In this document: in pieces, positions 1 to 10,342 of the stretch | How the letters are laid out: each line of letters starts with the position of its first letter | Numbering within the stretch: the first letter of the stretch is position 1 | Source: Pseudomonas sp. JQ170C | GTDB taxonomy: Bacteria > Pseudomonadota > Gammaproteobacteria > Pseudomonadales > Pseudomonadaceae | Reading direction: 5' to 3' | Assembly: GCF_035581345.1 (NCBI RefSeq) | Contig: NZ_CP141608.1 | Location: 2,448,501 to 2,512,500 of the forward strand | Length of the DNA: 64,000 nucleotides | Translations under genes and position numbers: made by a program | Notes under the pieces: model-generated | The model's database searches: none | The model's input: the letters and a program-made list of their open reading frames with translations, nothing else | What the model was told of the DNA's origin: nothing

Positions 1-269
1 AGGTGGAGGTTGTCGTAGGCCGTTTCGGTGACGGTCACGCGCGATTTCTTGCTGGCGGGGCCGCTGGACAGCGTCTGCTTGAAGAAATCCGTGATACCGG
101 ACGGAATGTCGTTGTTGAGAAGGCCGGTCAGGTAGTGCGTTGAGTTGGCCTGAGGGTCGAGATCGACCAGCAGAGTTCTGTAGCCTTCGGCGGCGCTGAC
201 CGCGGCGAGGTTACACGCAATACTGGATTTGCCCACTCCACCTTTCTGATTGAATACAACTCGACGCAT
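1..269 (-). CDS. ParA/MinD-type ATPase, N-terminal part (cut by window edge)
   Basis: The 89 visible residues form the N-terminal half of a ParA-family ATPase. A deviant Walker A motif KGGVGKSS lies at residues 9-16 and a Walker A' segment [11 protein letters not shown] at about 33-43, both diagnostic. ParA proteins bind DNA non-specifically when ATP-bound and position plasmids, chromosomes or protein clusters. The start at 269 places the Walker motif right at the N-terminus, as is normal. The C-terminal part lies outside the window, so a ParB partner cannot be checked. The next gene rightwards is divergent and unrelated. Whether this is the chromosomal ParA, an orphan, or a partition gene of an integrated element is not visible. 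Confidence 0.9.
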   Translation of the reverse strand, partial: MRRVVFNQKGGVGKSSIACNLAAVSAAEGYRTLLVDLDPQANSTHYLTGLLNNDIPSGITDFFKQTLSSGPASKKSRVTVTETAYDNLH

Positions 270-483
270 GAGGCGCTTGATCCTTGAGTAGGTCTACGAC
301 GGAATAAAATCAGCAGCAGCGCTTAATTTATTACCAAGATGTTTCAGAAATAAGTCACGGCGGGCCACGTGTCGGTTTTCAGGCACCCCCAGGCAACCCC
401 CCAACGTGGGTAGCCGCAGAAACCCAGGCGTTTCAGTAGTTTATTGCTGAGCGTGAAACACCGGTTTCTGCAAGGGAGTGGCA

Positions 484-1800
484 ATGAAAAACAACCAAGA
501 TCCAGAGGCGCCCCCCGGGTTGCAGGCCATTGGCATGCCTCGCGTGTTGCGCGCCTTTCAGCCCGACCGAGAGGCACGGGCCTTTCTGCGCCTGGTGAAC
601 CTCTCCACCCGCCTGCGGCCCGCCGAAAACTACTCGCTGCCGCGCTTACGCCAGGGCTGGCGCTTGACGGCGCTGGCGCTGGGGGTCAATCCGCCCGTGG
701 CCTCGGTCAGCGAGCAACTGATCGATGGGCCCGACGGCGAAATTGCCTTGCGCATCTTCAAGCCCGCCAATGCCCAGGCCTTGCAGCCGGCGTTCCTGTG
801 GTTTTTCGGCGGCGGCTTCATCATTGGCGACCTGGACACGGCCGACGGCATCTGCCGCAGCATTGCCCTGGCCGCTGATTGCATGGTGATCGCGGTGCGT
901 TATCGCCTGGCCCCGGAGCACGATCTGTCGGCAGGCCGTGCCGATGCCCTGGCGGCGTTGGAGTGGGTGGCCAGGCACGGCGCGCAGTTGGGCGTCGATA
1001 CCACGCGCCTGGCCATTGGCGGCGATTCGGCGGGCGGCAACCTCAGTGCTGCCGTCGCCCAGGAAAGCCTGCGCCGTGGGGGGCCGGCGCTGAGCCTGCA
1101 AGTGCTGGTCTACCCGGCCACCGAGCTGGTGGAGAAATTCCCGTCCTATGCGCAGAACGCCTTCGGCCAACACCTGCTGACCGACCATGCGGTGAAATGG
1201 ATCGAACAGACCCTGGCCCCGTCACTCGCCACCCTCGACCTGCTCGATCCGTGGTATTCGCCACGGCGCAGCCCTGACATGCACGGCCTGGCGCCGGCCG
1301 TGATCGTCAGTGCCGGCTTTGACCCGATCCGCGATGACGGGCTGGACTATGCCGCCCGCCTGCGTGCTGCCGAGGTGCCGGTGGAGTTGTTGCACTACCG
1401 GGGCCAGTTCCATGGCTTTCTCAATTTCGACTCGGTCAACGGCGCCAGCCGCGATGCCTTGCTGCGGATCGGCGAGGCACTGCGCAGGGCGTTCAACCGC
1501 CAGCCGGCTGCCGACAGGACTATCGAGATCGCTGATCGCCTGCCACGCAAGCAATCGCGCCTGCGCGCCAGCGCCGACGAACTGGCGACCTCGACCTTGA
1601 CCACCTGGGTGCTCACCGAGCGCTGGGGTATCGCCTTGCTGCGTTTGCTCGCGCCCAGGACCGCCAGCGCCTGCCGCTTGCTGATCAGGCCCTGGCTGTT
1701 GCCCACGGTAATGCTGCGACGCAAGGCCATTTCCGGCCTTGACCGGTTGGCCGCACGGCAAACCTGGCCCGCAGAGAAACGCCGCACTGTAAAACCCTGA
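484..1800 (+). CDS. Alpha/beta hydrolase, hormone-sensitive-lipase (HSL) type esterase
   Basis: A 438-residue esterase/lipase. The nucleophile elbow GDSAGG has its Ser near residue 182; the likely acid is Asp280 (GFDPIRDDG) and the base His310 (FHGF). The family's oxyanion motif HGGG(F/W) reads FFGGGF at 107-112, so the usual His is Phe. About 100 extra C-terminal residues follow the hydrolase core and match nothing I know. The start at 484 is preferred over the in-frame GTG at 478 because AAGGGAG sits about 7 nt upstream of the ATG. The gene lies 14 bp before a PhaE-like gene, so it is probably the first gene of an operon with the PhaC-like synthase. A role in polyester or acyl-ester turnover is inferred from context only. 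Confidence 0.85.
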   Translation: MKNNQDPEAPPGLQAIGMPRVLRAFQPDREARAFLRLVNLSTRLRPAENYSLPRLRQGWRLTALALGVNPPVASVSEQLIDGPDGEIALRIFKPANAQALQPAFLWFFGGGFIIGDLDTADGICRSIALAADCMVIAVRYRLAPEHDLSAGRADALAALEWVARHGAQLGVDTTRLAIGGDSAGGNLSAAVAQESLRRGGPALSLQVLVYPATELVEKFPSYAQNAFGQHLLTDHAVKWIEQTLAPSLATLDLLDPWYSPRRSPDMHGLAPAVIVSAGFDPIRDDGLDYAARLRAAEVPVELLHYRGQFHGFLNFDSVNGASRDALLRIGEALRRAFNRQPAADRTIEIADRLPRKQSRLRASADELATSTLTTWVLTERWGIALLRLLAPRTASACRLLIRPWLLPTVMLRRKAISGLDRLAARQTWPAEKRRTVKP

Positions 1801-1814
1801 TCGAGGAAAACGTC

Positions 1815-2219
1815 ATGGCATTACCTGATCCGTTGAAACTGTATCGCGAGACCATTACCCGGTTTGAAAACGGCATCAATACCCTGGCCGCCCGTCACCT
1901 CGACTCCAAAGAAGTGGGCCTGGTGATCGACCAGTACGCCAGGGTCTCACACGGCTTGCAGCACCTGTCGCAGACGTCGCTCGATCGTCTGTACAAGCGC
2001 ATGGACCTGCCCAGCCGTGCCGAAGTCGACGCCCTGGCCAGGGCCTTGCGGCGGGTCGAAGACAAGCTCGATCAATTGCTGCCGGCCGTTCACAGCGGGG
2101 CGCTTGCACCGCGCCCGCCGCGCACGCGGCGCCCCGTGGTGGAAGCGCCCCCGGTGCCGGTCAAACCGGCAGCCAAACGTAAACGCAAGGCAGGAAGTGA
2201 CGATGACTCGGCCACATGA
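1815..2219 (+). CDS. PhaE/PhaR-like partner subunit of a class III-type PHA synthase
   Basis: A 134-residue soluble, mostly helical protein. Residues about 65-95 hold the stretch MDLPSRAEVDALARALRRVE, a Leu-Pro-Ser/Thr-Arg element followed by a heptad helix, resembling the C-terminal part of PhaE/PhaR subunits of PHA synthases. A basic, Pro-rich tail follows (PPRTRRP, AAKRKRKAG), similar to phasin tails. It is much shorter than typical PhaE (about 350 residues). GAGGAAA lies 6 nt before the start. Its 3' end overlaps the PhaC-like gene by 17 bp, which argues for translational coupling and a subunit relationship. Function is inferred from the motif plus adjacency; a generic granule-associated protein is the alternative. 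Confidence 0.6.
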   Translation: MALPDPLKLYRETITRFENGINTLAARHLDSKEVGLVIDQYARVSHGLQHLSQTSLDRLYKRMDLPSRAEVDALARALRRVEDKLDQLLPAVHSGALAPRPPRTRRPVVEAPPVPVKPAAKRKRKAGSDDDSAT

Positions 2220-3279
2220 CACCAAGGTCGTCGACGCTTCGTTGACGGGCCGACTGCGCTCGGAGCTCGGCATGATGGTCCAGCGCGGCATCAAGGGCCT
2301 TGAATACCTCAGCACGCCACCGCCCGCCGTTGGCATGACCCCCAGGACGCTGGTGCACCGCCGCGGCACCTTGTGCCTGTACCACTACCACGCGACGGCG
2401 GACGAGATTTATCGCGTGCCGTTGTTGTTGGTCATGGCGACGACCAGCAAGGCGGCGATCTTCGACCTGGCCAAGGGCCAGAGCCTGATCGAGTACCTGC
2501 TGGCGCGGGGGTATGACGTCTACGTGATGGACTGGCATGCGCCAAGCCCGGAAGAGGCGCACTTGAAGCTTGAGCACTATGTGCTCGACTTCATTCCCGA
2601 CTGCATTGGCCGGGTTCAACAGGCTACCGGCGTGGACGATGTCACGCTGATTGGCTACTGCATGGGCGGTGTCCTGGCAACGCTGTACGCCGCCTTGCAT
2701 CCCGGCGGCCCGCTGAAGAACCTGGTGTGTTTCACCACGCCCGTGGACTGGACGAAGATGCCCCTGGCCAAGCAACGTCACCTCAATCCCGAGCGCTTGA
2801 TCGGTGCGACGGGGCTGGTGTCGCCGCAGACCATTATCAGGGCGATTGATCTGCACCGTCCCGCCGGTCGCATTGCCGGCAAGGCGCGGCTCTGGGACAA
2901 CTTGTGGAATGACGACTACGTCCGGGGTTTTCGCATGATGGCGCGTTTCAGTGACGAGACCCTGCCGCTACCCGGCGAGTACATGCGACAGCTCCACCGG
3001 GAGCTGGGGCAGAACAACTCGCTGTGCGAAGGTGGCCTGCGCATGGGTGGCAAAGAGGTCGATCTGAAGAATATCGAAGTGTCGCTGCTGCACATCATTG
3101 CCCAGTACGACTCCCTGGTACCGCCGGACTGCGCGCAACCGCTGGTGGCGCGTGTGGGTTCGCGGGACAAGGAAGAGCTGTTGCTGCCGGGAGGGCATGT
3201 GAGCCTTGTGGCGGGACCGGCTGCGGTCAAGCGGATGTGGCCCAGGCTTGACCGGTGGTTGGGCGAACGGTCGGTTTGA
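2203..3279 (+). CDS. Class III-type poly(3-hydroxyalkanoate) synthase, PhaC-like
   Basis: A 358-residue alpha/beta fold protein of class III PhaC length. The synthase lipase box GYCMGG has Cys153; Asp303 (QYDSLVPP) and His332 (GGHVSL) complete the triad. Spacing closely matches the Cys149/Asp302/His331 known for the Allochromatium class III enzyme. PhaC polymerises 3-hydroxyacyl-CoA to polyester and frees CoA. The ATG at 2203, with GGAAGTGAC just upstream, is chosen over the long upstream extension, which only runs through the overlapping gene. Pseudomonads normally make medium-chain PHA with class II phaC1/phaC2, so a class III-like enzyme beside an esterase and a short PhaE-like protein is notable. 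Membership of the PhaC fold is firm; polymerase activity is inferred. Confidence 0.8.
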   Translation: MTRPHDTKVVDASLTGRLRSELGMMVQRGIKGLEYLSTPPPAVGMTPRTLVHRRGTLCLYHYHATADEIYRVPLLLVMATTSKAAIFDLAKGQSLIEYLLARGYDVYVMDWHAPSPEEAHLKLEHYVLDFIPDCIGRVQQATGVDDVTLIGYCMGGVLATLYAALHPGGPLKNLVCFTTPVDWTKMPLAKQRHLNPERLIGATGLVSPQTIIRAIDLHRPAGRIAGKARLWDNLWNDDYVRGFRMMARFSDETLPLPGEYMRQLHRELGQNNSLCEGGLRMGGKEVDLKNIEVSLLHIIAQYDSLVPPDCAQPLVARVGSRDKEELLLPGGHVSLVAGPAAVKRMWPRLDRWLGERSV

Positions 3280-3401
3280 AGGCCTGCCTGGGGCCAAGGA
3301 AGGCGAGCGGCTACCAAACCTCGTAGCCGCTGGCGCCAGCCTGCGCTCGACCGCGTAGCGGTCGTGGCGTGGCGGTTTGCACGGCAATGTACAAGGCAAG
3401 G

Positions 3402-4196
3402 TCAAGCCAGTGTATCCACCACCCCGCCATCCACACGCAAGGCTGCACCGGTCGTGGCCGACGCCTGCCTGGACGCCACATAGACCACCAGGTTGGCCAC
3501 TTCCTCGACCGTCGCCGCCCGTTGAATGATGGAGCTTGGGCGGTGCTCCATGACGAACGCGGCGGCGCATTCCTCCAGGGACTTTCCGCTTTCGGCCACC
3601 TCATCCTTGAGCATTTCAGCCACGCCCTCGGACAACGTCGGCCCGGGCAGCACCGCGTTGACCGTGACCCCGGTGCCGCCCAGACGCTTGGCCAGCCCGC
3701 GGGACACCGAGAGGTTGGACGTCTTGGTGAAGCCGTAATGAATCATGTCGGCCGGGATGTTCAATCCCGATTCCGAGGAAATGAACACGATGCGACCCCA
3801 CTGACGCTCGACCATGCCCTGGGCATAGGCTCGGGACATTCGCACCCCGGACATCACGTTCACCTCGAAAAAGCGCTGCCAGACCTCGTCCGGAGTGTCG
3901 AAAAAGTCTTGCGGGCCATAGATACCGACGTTGTTGATCAGGATATCCACCTGCGGCACCTGGGCGACCAGCTGCGCGCAGCCGTCGGCATTGCCGAGAT
4001 CGGCGGTCACGCCGGTTACCGTTGCCGCCGCAAAGGCTTGCTTGATGGCCGCCACCGCAGCATCCACCGCTTGCCGATTGCGGCCGTTGACGATGACCGC
4101 GGCGCCTGCCTCGGCCAGGCCCCTGGCGATGGCGAAGCCGATACCCACGGTGGAGCCGGTCACCAGTGCAGTCTTGCCGCTCAGATCAATGTTCAT
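3402..4196 (-). CDS. Short-chain dehydrogenase/reductase (SDR)
   Basis: A classical SDR of 264 residues. It shows the dinucleotide motif TGSTVGIG at residues 13-20, the NNVG structural motif, and an active site of Ser (FISSES) with YGFTK supplying Tyr and Lys. SDRs of this type oxidise or reduce alcohol/ketone pairs with NAD(P). The substrate cannot be read from the sequence. The start MNIDLSGK is the usual family start; an upstream in-frame Met at 4205 is also possible and neither has a strong ribosome site. The gene converges on the PhaC-like gene and lies downstream of nothing obviously related. It could be a ketoacyl reductase supplying hydroxyacyl units, but only neighbourhood suggests that. 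Confidence 0.85.
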   Translation of the reverse strand: MNIDLSGKTALVTGSTVGIGFAIARGLAEAGAAVIVNGRNRQAVDAAVAAIKQAFAAATVTGVTADLGNADGCAQLVAQVPQVDILINNVGIYGPQDFFDTPDEVWQRFFEVNVMSGVRMSRAYAQGMVERQWGRIVFISSESGLNIPADMIHYGFTKTSNLSVSRGLAKRLGGTGVTVNAVLPGPTLSEGVAEMLKDEVAESGKSLEECAAAFVMEHRPSSIIQRAATVEEVANLVVYVASRQASATTGAALRVDGGVVDTLA

Positions 4197-4268
4197 GGCT
4201 GACATCTCGTAGAGAGGGTGTGGGTGAAATCTAGCAGCAATGCACTGCGACACCTGCTCGCTGCGCAC

Positions 4269-5978
4269 TTACAGGAAGGGCAGCGCTTGTGGCAGGTCCA
4301 GTTCGAGCAGCCAGCGATCATGCTGGTTATCGACCTGCGCCTTGGCCTGCAAGCGCAGCAGCAGTCGCTGGATGGCGGTATGGGCCAGCACGGCGGGGGT
4401 GTCCTGGGGCTTGGGTTCGGGCCACGGCGTCAGCGTCAGGCTCAGGCGCAGCAGGCCGCGGGGCTGGAGGCTGGTGGCCAGGTGCAGGTCGATCCGCTCA
4501 GGCAGGGCGCTCAGTTGCAGGTAGCTGAGCAGGCTGTCGAGCAGTTGGCGGTAGTGGCGGGCATCGATCCAGGCGCTTTGCAGGGCGCGCAGGCCCGGGC
4601 CCAGGTCCAGCGCGCACCCCTGGGCCGCGAGCCGCGGGTACCAGGGCGCGAGTATTTCTTCGGTCAGGTCGCCCAGGTGGTGAGCCTCGGTCTGTGACTC
4701 CTTTTCGTGGGCATCCAGCGCCATGACTTCATCGACCCTAACCAGGGTCTGGCGCATGTCTTCGATTTGCCGGGACAGCGCGTTGAGCCTGGGTTGCGGG
4801 TCGTCGGCACCGGGTAACAACACCTGGTCGAGGTTCTGCTGCATGCCCGCCAGCAGCGCTTGCAGTTCGTGGCTGACGGCCACCAGCGTGGTGCTCTTGA
4901 GGTGGCTGGCAAAGCGCGCCTCGGCGCCTTCCTGGCGCAGGGTGGAGAGCATTTTGTCGCGCTCGGTCAGGTCGCGCATGCCACCGAGCATGGCGACCAG
5001 CGTGCCACTCTCGTCGCGAAAGGGTGTGCACCAGTAGTGCATGGCGGTGGGCACCCCCGCGAGGTCGACCACCGCTTCGGCCATGAAGGGCTCTTCGCGG
5101 ATCACCGCCTCGCGAAAGCGCTGGCATGAACGCTCGCGCATCAGCGTCGGTAGCCACAGGGCCTGGTCCAGGGTGGTGCCGCGGATCATCTCGAAACTCT
5201 CGCCGGTGTAGGTCAGGTAGCGGCGGTTGCACATCAGCAGGTGGCTTTCGAGGTCACGCACGAACATGGGGTAGGGCGCCGAATCGAGCAACGCCCGCAA
5301 CAGCCCGTACTCGCGCAGTAATTGCGGGTCCAGGGGCGTGCCCTGTACCCGGGCGGTGTCGTCACCGGCCACCAGGCCATGGCTGCGCGCCACTTCCAGC
5401 AACTGGAAATCACTGTCGACCTTGAGCTTCTGGTGCAGGCGCGCCTTGTAGGTGCTGACGGTCTTGTAGCTCAGGCTCAGTTGCCCGGCGATGTCCTTGT
5501 TGTTCAGGCCCTGGCTGAGCATCTGCAGCACCGTCAGCTCGCGGCCGGAAAGTTGCTCCAGCTCGCTTTCGGACTCGTTGGCGTCCTGGCGGGTCGCCTC
5601 GCGGGGAAAGTAGCTGCGCCCGTGGCTGACGGCCTGCAGGGCATGTTCCAGCTCTATCAGCGCCTCGGTCTTGCTCACGTAGGCATCGGCCCCGGCCTGC
5701 AGCGAGCGGGCGGCGTACAGGCTGGCCTCCTGGACGCTGTACACCAGCAGCTTGATGCCTTCGTGGCTGGCGCGCAGGCGGCGCAGCAGGTCCAGCCCGC
5801 CCAGGCGCGGCACCAGCAGTTCGAGGATCACCAGCTCCGGGCGCAGCTGGCGGCATTTGTCCAGCGCATCCTGGCCGTTGTCGACCTCGGCCAGCACCTG
5901 GTGGCCGGTGCGTGCAAGCAAGGCCCGCAGCCCGTCGCGGACGATGGGCAGGTGGTCCACGAGCAGGACGGTGCTCAT
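4269..5978 (-). CDS. Response regulator (REC-LuxR HTH) fused to PAS and degenerate kinase-like domain
   Basis: A 569-residue fusion. Residues 1-120 are a NarL/BvgA-type receiver, 140-205 a LuxR-type helix-turn-helix (SGRELTVLQMLSQGLNNKDIA), about 225-345 a PAS domain, and 360-569 a histidine-kinase-like region with an H-box-like SHELQ. The receiver keeps Asp8, a Ser switch residue and the conserved Lys (YVSKTE). At the phosphoacceptor position, however, it reads VILELLVP, with Glu53 instead of Asp. The kinase C-terminus lacks recognisable N and G1 boxes. A regulator whose DNA-binding domain is followed by sensor modules is unusual. It is divergent from the autotransporter gene, 151 bp away, and may control it. 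A constitutively active-like or phosphorylation-independent regulator is the inference. Confidence 0.85.
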   Translation of the reverse strand: MSTVLLVDHLPIVRDGLRALLARTGHQVLAEVDNGQDALDKCRQLRPELVILELLVPRLGGLDLLRRLRASHEGIKLLVYSVQEASLYAARSLQAGADAYVSKTEALIELEHALQAVSHGRSYFPREATRQDANESESELEQLSGRELTVLQMLSQGLNNKDIAGQLSLSYKTVSTYKARLHQKLKVDSDFQLLEVARSHGLVAGDDTARVQGTPLDPQLLREYGLLRALLDSAPYPMFVRDLESHLLMCNRRYLTYTGESFEMIRGTTLDQALWLPTLMRERSCQRFREAVIREEPFMAEAVVDLAGVPTAMHYWCTPFRDESGTLVAMLGGMRDLTERDKMLSTLRQEGAEARFASHLKSTTLVAVSHELQALLAGMQQNLDQVLLPGADDPQPRLNALSRQIEDMRQTLVRVDEVMALDAHEKESQTEAHHLGDLTEEILAPWYPRLAAQGCALDLGPGLRALQSAWIDARHYRQLLDSLLSYLQLSALPERIDLHLATSLQPRGLLRLSLTLTPWPEPKPQDTPAVLAHTAIQRLLLRLQAKAQVDNQHDRWLLELDLPQALPFL

Positions 5979-6129
5979 GTGCAGTTACCTCCATGGCGGT
6001 CTGCGCCCAAGCATAGTCCAGCCCGGTCGAGAGTCACTCCTACAAGGGCATTGACCTTGCTCCGACATAAGCACCGCGGCCATCCGCGCAGACTTCAGGC
6101 ATCCCATTACCCAAGCCTGCGAGGCTGCC

Positions 6130-9100
6130 ATGAAAACCTTCACCCGCCATCCAGCACGCCATCCCAAGTTCCAGCGCACCTGCCTGGGCCAGGCCATCGG
6201 CCTGGTACTGGCGGGACTGTTCAGCCTCAACGTGATTGAAGCCGAAGCCGAAGACAACGCCGTCGAGCCACCTGCCCAGGACGTCGACCCACCCTCGGCC
6301 GCCGGCGTCATGGCCAGCCCGTCCTACCTTGCGATCGCCCTGCAGGCCAGCGAAGACGCCCCACGGGTGTTTGCCGCACGCCTGCTTGGCGCACCCGCAC
6401 CGATCAACGTGATCGTGCCGGACAACATCGGCATTGCCACCGCCGGCGCCCATGACGACACCGTCGTCAACCTGGCTGCCGCCCGTACCATCGGTGTGCT
6501 GGCCCAGGGCGCAAGCAGCGTCGGTTTCAACGGCGGCACCGTCAACAACAGCGCACAGAGCGCCGCCAACGCCGCCGGCCAGACTGGCCTGCAGGCCAGC
6601 AACGGCGGCCAGCTCAGTGGCAACGGGGTAACCGTCAACCTGGTGCCCAAGACCGCCAGCAGCGCGCTTATCACCGCCAGCAACATGACCGGGGTCAGTG
6701 CCAAGAGCGGTGGCCAGGTGTCCCTGCGCGACAGCAGTGTCACCCTGGGCGGCAACGTCGGCGGCCTGAACAACCAGGGCCTGGTGGCCAGCGGCAGCGG
6801 CAGCCACATCGACTTTGTCGGTGGCAGCGTCAGCACCCTGTCCAAGGGTTCGGTGGGTGTGCTGGCGCAGGACGGCGGTACCATCAGCCTGAGCCAGGGC
6901 AGTGTGATCAGCACCACCGGTGCGACCAACGGCGTCAACGCCAGCCACGGCCTGAAGGCCACCGGCGCAGGCAGCCGGATCGAGGCGAGCGAGGTGGCGG
7001 TCAACCTGGGCGCCGTGGCGGCCAGTGCTGCCCGTGCTGAAGACGGCGGCCACATCCAGCTCGAGAGCAGCGTCCTGGCCAGTACCGCCGCAGCCACCAG
7101 CACCACCACGACCGCCATGCTGCATGCCCTCGGGGGTGCCACCATCGAAGCGGATAAAACCAGCGTCAGTGCCATCGGCAACTACATCGGCGGCGCCCGC
7201 GCCGACGGCGCCGGCAGCCAGGTCACCGTCAAAGACAGCACCCTGGCCGTCAAGGGCGCCGGCAGCGCCACGGACTTCACTTCCGGCGCCCGCGCCATGA
7301 ACGGCGGCGCCGTAGCCCTGCAAGGCAGCCTGGTGTCGGCCCAAGGCACCTTCAGCCACGGTGTCTCGGTCGAAGGCAGCGGCTCCCGGGCGGATGTCTC
7401 GGACAGCCGCATTGATGTCATCGGTGCCCGCTCCCATGGCGTCTACGTCAAGGATGGCGCCAGTGCCGAGGTGAACAGCAGCAAGATCAGCCTCGACGCA
7501 GCCCCCGGCGCTGTCGGCCCCTGGGGCCTGGGCGCGCTGGTCGAAGGCAGCGGCTCGTCGCTGATCCTCAACGACACCGAGGTGAGCACCACCCAGAAAA
7601 CCAGCTTTGGCGTACGCGCCCTGGCCGGCAGCGACCTGCTGATCAACAACGGCAAGATCGACACCCTGGGCAACTACTCCACCGGCCTGAGCGCCGGTAG
7701 CTCGACCGTGGTGGCCCGTAACCTCAGCATCACCACCGCCGGTGACGACAACGCCATGGGCGTGGTCGCCGACACCAACGCCACCGTCACCCTGTACGGC
7801 GGCTCGGTGACCACCACCGGCAACGGCTCGCCGATCTCATCCAACCTGACCTTTCCCCATGCCCTGGCCTCCCGCAACCCCGGCGCCCAGCTCAACGTCC
7901 ATGGCACCAGCGTGCTCACCACGGGCACCCAGGCCTATGCCGCTGCGGTGGACGATGGCGGCAGCATGCTGCTCGATGGCGTCTCGCTGCAGACCCAAGG
8001 CCAGTATTCCGTGGGCCTGTACGCCGGTATCGGCAGGGTCAAACCTGCGCCGGTGAGCCTGATTGCCCACAACGTCAGCGTCGAAACCCACGGCGACCAG
8101 GCCCCTGGCGCACTGGTCAGCCGCCAGTACCAGGCCGATGAAGCCAAGCTGGAGCTGTTCGATTCGACTGTCAGTACCCACGGCGTGCGCTCCCACGGCT
8201 TGCAGGCGGAGTCGGGTGCACAGCTCGACGCCAGCAACACCTCGGTCACCACCAGCGGGGTAAACGCCCTGGGTGCCCTGGCCAACAACACCGCTCGCGT
8301 CGACCTCGACCAGGTCGGGGTGAACACCAGCGGCGACCTGGCCCACGGCGCGGTGGCCAAGAACGGCGGCGTGCTCAGCGCCAGCACCAGCGTGATCAGT
8401 GCCAGCGGCGAACAGGCCGCCGCGCTCTTCGCCCAGGGCACCGACGCCCTCAAGGGCCAGGCAAACGTCAATAACAGCGTGCTGCACAACCGTGACGGCG
8501 CCACCGTCGGCGTGGCCGGTGTGGCCGATATCAGCCTGATCGACACCATCGTCGGCGGCAGCGGCCAGTGGCTGAATGTCGACAGCGCGGTGGCCAGCGA
8601 CGGCACCAGCATGCCCGACATGGGCACCGGCCAGTGGCAGGGCGTCGGCAGTACCCTGGCCAGCGCCGGTAATGCCCGCATCGATGTCTCGGGTTCGGTG
8701 CTCAATGGTTCGGCACGCACTGCGGCCGGCAGCGACTCCAGTGTCAGCCTGCGCGATACCAGCATCTGGAACCTCAGCGGTGAGTCGAACCTGGGCAACC
8801 TGCACAACGAGGCCAGCCTGATCGACTTCAGCGCCCCGGTGGGTGGCAGCTTCAAGAACCTGACCGTCAACAACTACCACGGCGCCAACGGCACCATCGC
8901 CCTGAACACCTACCTCTACAAGGATGACTCGCCTTCGGACAAGCTGGTGGTGGATGGCGGCAAGGCCGACGGCAGCAGCAACCTGATGATCAAGAATGCC
9001 GGCGGCCCCGGCGCCCTGACCCAGGGCAACGGCATCATGGTGGTCGACGCGGTCAACGGCGCCACCACCGACACCGAGGCTTTCCGCCTGCTCAACCGGG

Positions 9101-10332
9101 TCAAGGCCGGCCCTTACGAGTACACCCTGCACCGTGCCAGCCAGGACGGCAGCAACGGTGAAGCCTGGTACCTGCGTTCGACCAAGGATGCAGACCCTGT
9201 GGTTCCTGTAGACCCCGTGGTACCGGTTACCCCGGTAAATCCTGTGACCCCAGTGACGCCTGTGACCCCAGCGGCCCCGGCAGATCCTGCCGCCCCGGTG
9301 TTCAACCCGGTTGCAGACATTCCGGCACGTCCACAGGTGCCCAACTACCGCCCTGAAACCTCGTTGTACCGGGCACTGCCTTCGATGCTGCTGCACTACA
9401 GCCACGCCATGGTCGACACCCTGCACGAGCGTGTCGGTGAAGAGCGTCGCCTGGCCACCGACCCGCTGCCGGGTGAGGCCGTCGATACCTACGGCCCGAG
9501 CCTGGGCTGGGGTCGCCTGATCTACCGCAAGGGCGAACAGGACCTGGGCGAGGGCGCCAGTGCCGACTACCGCATCCATGCCTTCCAGGTGGGTGCCGAC
9601 CTGTACCGTAACGACGACGTCGACGGCAGCACCGACCAGGCCGGCCTGTCGCTGAGCATTGGCCGCATCGCCGGCAGCGTCGAGCACAACGATGGTGTCA
9701 ATGCCGGTGATGACCTGCTGCGCGCCTACGGTGTGGGCGGCTACTGGACTCACTTCGGGCCGGAAGGCTGGTACCTCGATGGGGTGCTGCAGTTCAACCA
9801 GTTCGACATCAAGACCAGCCCCAACGACCTGGACGGCCTCAAGACTCGTGGTCGTGGCGTCACGGCCTCGCTGGAAGGCGGCTACCCCTTCCATGCCGAG
9901 AAAGACAAAAACCTCCACGTAGAACCGCAAGCCCAGGTGATTGTCAGCCGGATCAAGGTCGACGACAGCCATGACGATGCCTCGGATGTGCGCTTCGACG
10001 ACGTCGACTCGCTGACTGGCCGCATTGGTGTACGCATCGACAAGGACTGGTTCCGCGAAGACGACAAAGGCAAGATCCACCGCACCAACGCCTGGGTTCG
10101 CCCAAGTGTCTGGCACGAGTTCAAAGGCAAAGCCAAGACAGAGTTCTCCTCGGCCGATGGCTACATCCCCTTTGGCACGGACATGAGCGGCACGTGGGGC
10201 GAGATGAACATGGGGGTTGATTACCAAGTCAACGAACGCACGACGGTGACAGGTTCGCTGGGCTACCAGAAGGCGTTTGGCGAGGACAGCAGAAGCTACG
10301 AGGGCATGATCGGCATCAAGGTCAAGTTTTGA
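6130..10332 (+). CDS. Autotransporter (type Va), pertactin-like passenger with C-terminal beta-barrel
   Basis: A 1400-residue surface protein. An extended signal region (about residues 1-41, basic start then [19 protein letters not shown]) precedes a Gly/Ser/Thr/Asn-rich passenger of short repeats typical of a right-handed beta-helix, to about residue 1010. A Pro-Val/Thr repeat linker follows at about 1020-1055 ([19 protein letters not shown]). The C-terminal ~280 residues form the outer-membrane barrel and end in GIKVKF, with the terminal Phe expected for BAM recognition. No protease triad is seen, so an adhesin role is likelier than a SPATE-like protease. GAGG lies just before the start. 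Its likely regulator is the divergent response-regulator fusion. Substrate or ligand is unknown. Confidence 0.92.
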   Translation: MKTFTRHPARHPKFQRTCLGQAIGLVLAGLFSLNVIEAEAEDNAVEPPAQDVDPPSAAGVMASPSYLAIALQASEDAPRVFAARLLGAPAPINVIVPDNIGIATAGAHDDTVVNLAAARTIGVLAQGASSVGFNGGTVNNSAQSAANAAGQTGLQASNGGQLSGNGVTVNLVPKTASSALITASNMTGVSAKSGGQVSLRDSSVTLGGNVGGLNNQGLVASGSGSHIDFVGGSVSTLSKGSVGVLAQDGGTISLSQGSVISTTGATNGVNASHGLKATGAGSRIEASEVAVNLGAVAASAARAEDGGHIQLESSVLASTAAATSTTTTAMLHALGGATIEADKTSVSAIGNYIGGARADGAGSQVTVKDSTLAVKGAGSATDFTSGARAMNGGAVALQGSLVSAQGTFSHGVSVEGSGSRADVSDSRIDVIGARSHGVYVKDGASAEVNSSKISLDAAPGAVGPWGLGALVEGSGSSLILNDTEVSTTQKTSFGVRALAGSDLLINNGKIDTLGNYSTGLSAGSSTVVARNLSITTAGDDNAMGVVADTNATVTLYGGSVTTTGNGSPISSNLTFPHALASRNPGAQLNVHGTSVLTTGTQAYAAAVDDGGSMLLDGVSLQTQGQYSVGLYAGIGRVKPAPVSLIAHNVSVETHGDQAPGALVSRQYQADEAKLELFDSTVSTHGVRSHGLQAESGAQLDASNTSVTTSGVNALGALANNTARVDLDQVGVNTSGDLAHGAVAKNGGVLSASTSVISASGEQAAALFAQGTDALKGQANVNNSVLHNRDGATVGVAGVADISLIDTIVGGSGQWLNVDSAVASDGTSMPDMGTGQWQGVGSTLASAGNARIDVSGSVLNGSARTAAGSDSSVSLRDTSIWNLSGESNLGNLHNEASLIDFSAPVGGSFKNLTVNNYHGANGTIALNTYLYKDDSPSDKLVVDGGKADGSSNLMIKNAGGPGALTQGNGIMVVDAVNGATTDTEAFRLLNRVKAGPYEYTLHRASQDGSNGEAWYLRSTKDADPVVPVDPVVPVTPVNPVTPVTPVTPAAPADPAAPVFNPVADIPARPQVPNYRPETSLYRALPSMLLHYSHAMVDTLHERVGEERRLATDPLPGEAVDTYGPSLGWGRLIYRKGEQDLGEGASADYRIHAFQVGADLYRNDDVDGSTDQAGLSLSIGRIAGSVEHNDGVNAGDDLLRAYGVGGYWTHFGPEGWYLDGVLQFNQFDIKTSPNDLDGLKTRGRGVTASLEGGYPFHAEKDKNLHVEPQAQVIVSRIKVDDSHDDASDVRFDDVDSLTGRIGVRIDKDWFREDDKGKIHRTNAWVRPSVWHEFKGKAKTEFSSADGYIPFGTDMSGTWGEMNMGVDYQVNERTTVTGSLGYQKAFGEDSRSYEGMIGIKVKF

Positions 10333-10342
10333 TTCTGAGCGG

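Noticed and set aside
7837..10227. 796-codon minus-strand ORF opposite the autotransporter
   Set aside because: Shadow frame of a repetitive G+C-rich gene; the plus strand has the signal peptide, linker and barrel.
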